NCBI GenBank assembly: GCA_017516485.1
Contig: JAFXCH010000003.1
Location: forward strand, 1 to 55,604
Reading direction: 5' to 3'
From: Clostridia bacterium
GTDB lineage: Bacteria; Bacillota; Clostridia; Oscillospirales; Acutalibacteraceae
Length of the DNA stretch: 55,604 bases
Part shown: positions 51,348-55,604 of the stretch, one piece after another
Layout: each line of letters starts with the position of its first letter
Position numbering within the stretch: the stretch's first letter is position 1
Made by a program: the position numbers and the translations under genes
Notes under the pieces: model-generated
What the model saw: only the letters and a program-made list of their open reading frames with translations
Told to the model about the DNA's origin: nothing
Databases searched by the model: none

Positions 51348-53844
51348 ACTGTTCGGCAGTATTAAAAGCCGCTGTCTGCATCTTCATACGGCAGATATCG
51401 TAAACGCAAAGACGCATAGCATTACCAAAGCCTATCGGGTCACGGCGGTACGCAATACGCAGCGAAAGAATTGTCTGCGGTGCGGAAACAACGTAAATCA
51501 TACTTAAGATGCCGTCATTTCTCGCATAAACGGCAAGTGCAGGGTCAAGATAGCCTTCACCCGTAAGGTCAATGCTCGCATCGGTTATAACAAAGCCGTC
51601 AAAGCCCCATTCAGTTCTGAGCAAATCGGTTATGAGAGCCTTGCTGCCGCCGCACCACTCTGCACCTATTCTGTTATATGCGGACATAATGCCCTTTGCT
51701 TCGCCCTCTTTAACTGAAATCTCAAAGGGCTCAAGATATATTTCACGCAATGACTGCTCGCTCAGCCACGTATACAGACCGTTAGACTGTCTGTTGGTTT
51801 CCTGCTCGTTTGCAGCAAAATGCTTGACGGTAACAACGATGCCCTTTGACTGTGCGCCCCGTGTAACGGCCGCTGACATTCTGCCTGAAATGAGCGGGTC
51901 TTCGGAATAATATTCATTGTTTCTTCCGCCCTGAGGACTGCGGTGAATGTTACAGCCGGGAGCATACCACACGTGCGTACCGAGCTGATTTGCTTCTTCG
52001 CCAATTATCTTACCGAATTCCTCGGCAAGGTCATCGTTCCAGGTGCAGGCAAGTGCGGTTGCTACGGGGAAAGCGAGACCGCATTCGGAATAAAGCAAAC
52101 CTCCCTCACCCTTTACGCAGGAGGGACCGTCGTTATCCGACGTGCCCGGTATACCGAGTCTGTCAACCGAAGTGGTTTCGTATCCGCAGTCGGTAATGAG
52201 CGCAATCATTTCGCTTAAGGTAAGCTGGTCAAGAAATTTATCCCAGAGGCTTTCGTCTTTGGCAACATCGCTGAGCATTATCGTACCCGTATCGTACCTA
52301 ACACCCATTTTAGGTGCTTCACCCTCGGTAACGGGCGCAGGTCTTTTATCGCTGTTTTTAACGGAGTCGGGAGCCTTATAATCCGTAGGCGGTGCGGGAT
52401 AAGTGCCGTCGGAATCCGCACGGGACAGATAGGTCAGGTCGCCTTCCGCCTGCTCAAAAAGATTTCTGATTTCGTTACCCGAATTGCTATCGGTTTTGTA
52501 AACAACCTTTTCTTCAACGGTATACTTAAAGGTTTTAACAAAGGTTCTTACGTCACGGGCAACACGAATTTCATATTCGCCGGCATCAAGCACCCATGCC
52601 TGCTCCTTTTCGGAATCGTAAGATGCCATATCTTCAACGTTAAAAGAAATTTCGAGTGTCTCACTCTCACCGGGTTCAATAAGCTTGGTTTTGGCATAGG
52701 CGGCAAGCTCCGTTGCGCTTTTTTCAATTCCGCCCGTATAAAAAGGTGCGGCAAAATAAAGCTGAACTACGTCCTTGCCGGCAACCTCACCCGTGTTGGT
52801 AACTCTGACCTTTGCCGTAATCTTCTCACCGTCGGCAGAGAAGGAAGTTACGCTCCAATCAAACTCCGTATAAGAAAGCCCAAAGCCGAAGGGATACTGT
52901 ACCTTTTCGGGTGCAAAGGTTTCAAAATATCTGTAGCCGACGTAAATACCCTCGCTGTAGTTAACAAAATACTTCGGTATACCGAGTATGCCCTTGTACA
53001 TATAATTTCCGAAATTTTCAGAAGCGGGATGGTCCTCAATATCATAGGAAACCGTATCAACAAGCTTACCGGACGGATTAACCTCACCCGTCAGCACCTT
53101 GCCGACACTTTCAGTAGCAACCTCACCGGGCAGCCACATAATCATAGCCGCCTTAACCGAATCGTAGTCCTCAAGCCAGGACATATCCATTATGTTTGAA
53201 ATGTTGAAAACAACAATAACGTTATCAAACAGCGAGCATACCTTATCTATCATATCTTTTTCGTCAGCGGTAAGGTTGAGCTGTTCAACGCTCAAATCCT
53301 TCATTTCCGTGCCTACCCTGCCGATAACGATAATTGCGGTATCGGAAAACTCAACGGCAGAGTCCATCAATTTATCGCTGATTTTGCTGACGGGCACCTC
53401 GGACTGACCGCCGCCGAAGAACTGCTTGAGCACGGTTATTATGTAGCCGATAAAGCCGAGGTCAACAAGAGTTCCCGTCTGAGAGGCATAGGCCTTATAC
53501 AAATCACGGTTATACTCAATACCTGCAGCGGTAAGCGCATCGTAAAAGTCTACGGCATCTGACGAGCGCACGGCACCTGAGCCTGCCGCACCTGCAAAGG
53601 CAATCGAACACGAGGCGGCACCGAAAACGTTTACCTTACGTTCCTTAAGCGGAAGCGCATCGTCTTCATTTTTTAGCAGAACGATACCTTCGGATTCAAT
53701 TGTATTAGCAATTTCCTTTGATTTTGCAGTTGTCTCCTCGGATATAAGGTCCGATGCAAACGCACAGACCGATGAGGAAGCGGCAATGCAAAAGACTAAA
53801 ACAACCGAAAGTGTACGCCTGAAAAAATTCTTCTTATTTTTCAT
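51346..53844 (-). CDS. Secreted GH3 beta-glucosidase/beta-xylosidase with reversed domain order
   Basis: An 832-residue exported glycosidase; residues 1-30 form a signal peptide (RRTLSVVLVFCIAASSSVCAFA). The domain order is reversed from most GH3 enzymes: the GH3_C alpha/beta domain comes first (SEGIVLLKNEDDALPLKERK at ~50-69, then PFGFGLSYTEF), then the Fn3-like domain (VTNTGEVAGKDVVQLYF), then the catalytic barrel (~530-800) with LGIPGTSDNDGPSCVKG, TVKHFAANEQETNRQ and GFVITDA, whose aspartate is the nucleophile. This circular order is known in some ruminal GH3 enzymes. Substrate is a beta-linked glucoside or xyloside; the exact one cannot be read. The gene has its own promoter. Confidence 0.9.
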   Translation of the reverse strand: MKNKKNFFRRTLSVVLVFCIAASSSVCAFASDLISEETTAKSKEIANTIESEGIVLLKNEDDALPLKERKVNVFGAASCSIAFAGAAGSGAVRSSDAVDFYDALTAAGIEYNRDLYKAYASQTGTLVDLGFIGYIITVLKQFFGGGQSEVPVSKISDKLMDSAVEFSDTAIIVIGRVGTEMKDLSVEQLNLTADEKDMIDKVCSLFDNVIVVFNISNIMDMSWLEDYDSVKAAMIMWLPGEVATESVGKVLTGEVNPSGKLVDTVSYDIEDHPASENFGNYMYKGILGIPKYFVNYSEGIYVGYRYFETFAPEKVQYPFGFGLSYTEFDWSVTSFSADGEKITAKVRVTNTGEVAGKDVVQLYFAAPFYTGGIEKSATELAAYAKTKLIEPGESETLEISFNVEDMASYDSEKEQAWVLDAGEYEIRVARDVRTFVKTFKYTVEEKVVYKTDSNSGNEIRNLFEQAEGDLTYLSRADSDGTYPAPPTDYKAPDSVKNSDKRPAPVTEGEAPKMGVRYDTGTIMLSDVAKDESLWDKFLDQLTLSEMIALITDCGYETTSVDRLGIPGTSDNDGPSCVKGEGGLLYSECGLAFPVATALACTWNDDLAEEFGKIIGEEANQLGTHVWYAPGCNIHRSPQGGRNNEYYSEDPLISGRMSAAVTRGAQSKGIVVTVKHFAANEQETNRQSNGLYTWLSEQSLREIYLEPFEISVKEGEAKGIMSAYNRIGAEWCGGSKALITDLLRTEWGFDGFVITDASIDLTGEGYLDPALAVYARNDGILSMIYVVSAPQTILSLRIAYRRDPIGFGNAMRLCVYDICRMKMQTAAFNTAEQ

Positions 53845-53877
53845 AAAAGTGCCTCCTTACGGTGCAGATTTGAATAC

Positions 53878-53906
53878 AGTATACCACACACAGCCGTTCA
53901 TTGCAA
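53878..53906 (-). promoter_or_regulatory. Promoter of the GH3 gene
   Basis: On the minus strand TTGCAA (53906-53901) and TATACT (53883-53878) are 17 bases apart. Immediately upstream (53910-53925) TACTTT and AAAGTA form an inverted repeat with a four-base centre, a possible operator. Confidence 0.6.
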
Positions 53907-53924
53907 CAATACTTTAAACAAAGT

Positions 53925-53967
53925 AAAAGCAACCAAAGCAAATAATAAAATGCTCCGGTTGCTTTTT
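53925..53967 (-). terminator. Terminator of the repeat-protein gene
   Basis: AAAAGCAACC and GGTTGCTTTT form a ten-base-pair stem around a 22-base loop that can pair further (AGCA/TGCT). On the minus strand it follows the gene at 53971. Confidence 0.75.
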
Positions 53968-53970
53968 GAT

Positions 53971-55257
53971 TTACAGTCGCTTTTCGTCTTCCATACGCTG
54001 CTTTTTGTCATTGATATACCACGGAATACCGAAGCCGAGTGCACCGCCGACAACAAGACCTATCAGCAGGAACATCCACCACAGGCCGTTCTTTTTTTCT
54101 TCCTCATCATCTGATGTGTCAATAAGCTCCGCCTTTTCTTCAATTACGGTTTTTACGTCAAGCGTTTCAGTATATTTTTCGCCGTAGTCGTCCTCATAGC
54201 TAATTGTAAGCGCTCCCTTAACTTCACCGAGAATTTCTTCGCTGACACGGAGGTTTGCATTTCCTGCGGCTGATTCGCCTGAGTTGATTGTGCCAATAAA
54301 AGTACTTCCGCCGCCGATCAGACCCTCAACGTCAAACTCAAACATACAGTTATAAAGCGTACTTTTGCCGGTATTCATAAGCGTTAAGGAAACGGTTGTA
54401 ACGTTGCCCTGAACAACCTTTGCAGGAAGCTGTGCGCCGCTGTAGTCAAGCGAAGTCGTCTGCCGCACCTGAACGAGCAAGGTGTCGCTTGCGGAATAAG
54501 GGCTGTGGTTTTCGTCCTCGTATTCCATTGAGAGGTTCAGCCTGTGCTCGTTTGCGGCGGCTGTGTTAGCGGCAGTAAGTTTAACACACCACGTGTAAAC
54601 ACCGCCTGCAGAAATAGCGAAAACATATTTTGTGCCCATACCGTCGGGCTTTATTTCACCGCTTTCGTCGGCAATGGAGAGCTTTATGTTGCTTACTGCC
54701 TTTTCAGCATTGGTGTTCCTGATTGTAATTTTCAGGCTTGCACTGCCGTCGGGAGAGAGAAAACCGTTCTCAATCTCATAGCCCGTAACCATAAGCCTTG
54801 GGCTTGAATTATTTTCTTTGGTTTCTTCTTCCGTTTTGCCTTTAATGCTTATATTTAGAGTGTCGCTCGAACTTCCGCTGCCGCCGCTTTCGGTTTCGTA
54901 TTCGGCTGAAACGGTAACGGCGTGGTTGCCGTCGGTTGCCTTGTCGATGGCTTTAACGGTAAGCTCCCACGTATATGTCCTGGCGGAATATATTTTGCTG
55001 ACGTATGCCGTACCCGTGCCGTCAGGGATTAATTCGCCCGACGGATCAGAAAACGTAAGCTTGATATTTTTAATATCAATACTGCGGTGGGTGTTAGTGA
55101 GCTTTACCGTCAGCTTTGCGGAAGTGCCGGCATTTATTGAGCCGCTGTCAACAGAATATTCCGTTACCATAAGCTTTGGCGTTGATGGAATTTCTTCGGC
55201 AAAAGCAGAGAAAGAAAAGATGAATATTAAGCATAAAACAAGTGATATTCTTTTCAT
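53971..55257 (-). CDS. Secreted, membrane-anchored protein with two tandem beta-sandwich repeats (CARDB/S-layer-like)
   Basis: A 428-residue surface protein. Residues 1-20 are a signal peptide (RISLVLCLIFIFSFSAFA). Two homologous repeats follow, starting LMVTEYSVDSGSINAGTS (~29) and LMVTGYEIENGFLSPDGS (~153), each with the pattern LTVKLTNTHRS or ITIRNTNAEKA, GELIPDGTGT or GEIKPDGMGT, and a YTWELTVK-type strand. A third, shorter domain (TVSLTLMNTGKSTLYNCMFE) precedes one membrane helix near the C-terminus (WWMFLLIGLVVGGALGFGIP) and a basic cytoplasmic tail. The repeats resemble CARDB/COG1361-type beta-sandwiches, which act as spacers or adhesion modules. Function unknown; the ATG follows AAAAGGA. 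Confidence 0.8.
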   Translation of the reverse strand: MKRISLVLCLIFIFSFSAFAEEIPSTPKLMVTEYSVDSGSINAGTSAKLTVKLTNTHRSIDIKNIKLTFSDPSGELIPDGTGTAYVSKIYSARTYTWELTVKAIDKATDGNHAVTVSAEYETESGGSGSSSDTLNISIKGKTEEETKENNSSPRLMVTGYEIENGFLSPDGSASLKITIRNTNAEKAVSNIKLSIADESGEIKPDGMGTKYVFAISAGGVYTWCVKLTAANTAAANEHRLNLSMEYEDENHSPYSASDTLLVQVRQTTSLDYSGAQLPAKVVQGNVTTVSLTLMNTGKSTLYNCMFEFDVEGLIGGGSTFIGTINSGESAAGNANLRVSEEILGEVKGALTISYEDDYGEKYTETLDVKTVIEEKAELIDTSDDEEEKKNGLWWMFLLIGLVVGGALGFGIPWYINDKKQRMEDEKRL

Positions 55258-55327
55258 TGTTTTCAGTCCTTTTCAGATGACAAATTACAGTTTGTCGGGA
55301 TGATTGTATTGGTAAATTGGGTTGTCA

Positions 55328-55604
55328 AAAGCTCCCTTGGAAGGGAGCTGTCGAAATCGCAAAGCGATTTTGACTGAGGGTTGTTCTTTAGAGATTTAAT
55401 CAACATAAAATCTTGCAATCCTCCGTCTTTTGCTTCGCAAAATCCACCTCCTTTAAAAAGGAGGTTAATGCTCCGCATACACCTCATCAGTCACCTGTGG
55501 TGACAGCTTCCCTTCACCGGGGAAGCCTTTAGTTATAGCAGTACCTTTTCTTGCCTTCCCCTCGAGGGGAAGATTCCCCCACGGTGTGGGGGAAAGGTCA
55601 CAAA
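55328..55604. repeat. Palindrome-rich intergenic repeat (MITE-like mosaic), continues past window edge
   Basis: The region holds no gene that I trust. It is a chain of short hairpins: GCTCCCTT/AAGGGAGC at 55331-55348, AAATCGC/GCGATTT at 55354-55370, TTTTGC/GCAAAA at 55428-55442, ACCTCCTTT/AAGGAGGT at 55446-55465, TCACC/GGTGA at 55491-55503, GCTTCCC/GGGAAGC at 55506-55525, the 18-base palindrome CTTCCCCTCGAGGGGAAG at 55555-55572, and TTCCCCCAC/GTGGGGGAA at 55574-55594. This style of G- and C-rich hairpin mosaic is familiar from intergenic regions of Ruminococcaceae genomes and is probably a non-autonomous element. A frame that is open on the minus strand here lies in the repeat and is not a gene. 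Confidence 0.7.

Noticed and set aside
55263-55487. Open frame on the minus strand at the right edge
   Set aside because: It runs through the hairpin mosaic and its translation has no domain or ribosome site.

Overview
This window looks like a chromosomal segment of an anaerobic, spore-forming gut or rumen Clostridia (Oscillospirales / Ruminococcaceae-like). The evidence is Firmicutes-type Shine-Dalgarno sites, TTG starts with good ribosome sites, a SpoVAF-like GerA protein beside a SpoIID-like protein, a c-di-AMP receptor of the DarA type, electron-bifurcating NuoE/NuoF-type flavoenzymes, plant-glycan enzymes, and at the right edge a palindrome-rich intergenic repeat of a kind seen in this group. 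The genus cannot be fixed from sequence reading alone. No tRNA, rRNA, CRISPR array, insertion sequence or prophage gene was seen.

Layout. 1-3.5 kb: arabinose genes (3' end of araD, araA) and a GPH-type sugar:cation symporter. 3.6-6.8 kb: a fused ABC exporter (N-terminal domain, zinc ribbon, membrane domain, ATPase), a DUF1854 protein and a c-di-AMP receptor in one operon. 6.9-9.7 kb: a secreted neutral-ceramidase-like protein and acetate kinase. 9.8-19.6 kb (minus strand): a complete pyrimidine operon pyrC-carA-carB-pyrK-pyrD-pyrF-pyrE-pyrB-pyrI. 19.8-24.5 kb: an unrecognised membrane protein, a cytoplasmic GH36 alpha-galactosidase and a ChbG/YdjC deacetylase. 24.5-28.7 kb (minus): purD followed by a MacA-like adaptor and a MacB-like permease with no ATPase gene. 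28.9-32.4 kb: a spore operon (carboxypeptidase-regulatory-like protein, SpoIID plus three peptidoglycan-binding domains, SpoVAF-like). 32.5-36.5 kb: an operon of secreted GH27 alpha-galactosidase, membrane-anchored metallophosphoesterase and inositol-monophosphatase-family enzyme. 36.6-37.5 kb: an AT-rich APH-type kinase. 37.6-42.5 kb (minus): NuoE, NuoF and an 893-residue iron-sulfur flavoprotein, resembling the Sporomusa-type (Stn) transhydrogenase. 42.7-55.3 kb: a second GPH transporter with an ArsC/Spx-like protein, DAHP synthase, a sphingosine-1-phosphate-lyase-like enzyme, a DUF819 membrane protein with an extracellular insert, a PQ-loop-like protein and SGNH hydrolase, a URO-D-family protein, a small unknown protein, a secreted GH3 beta-glucosidase and a membrane-anchored repeat protein.

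How it fits together. The sugar genes (arabinose isomerase, two alpha-galactosidases, GH3, two GPH symporters) feed glycolysis; acetate kinase makes ATP; the bifurcating flavoenzyme balances NADH, NADPH and ferredoxin.

The most striking observation is in the pyrimidine operon: the small subunit of carbamoyl-phosphate synthetase has lost its nucleophilic cysteine (Gly at residue 259) and also the His and Glu of the catalytic triad, while keeping the rest of the fold. It cannot hydrolyse glutamine by the known mechanism, so the enzyme probably uses free ammonia, as human CPS1 does. Other points for follow-up are the ceramidase-like and S1P-lyase-like pair (a possible sphingolipid route), the ABC-DUF1854-c-di-AMP-receptor operon, the Stn-like complex, and domain insertions in GH27 and DUF819 proteins.
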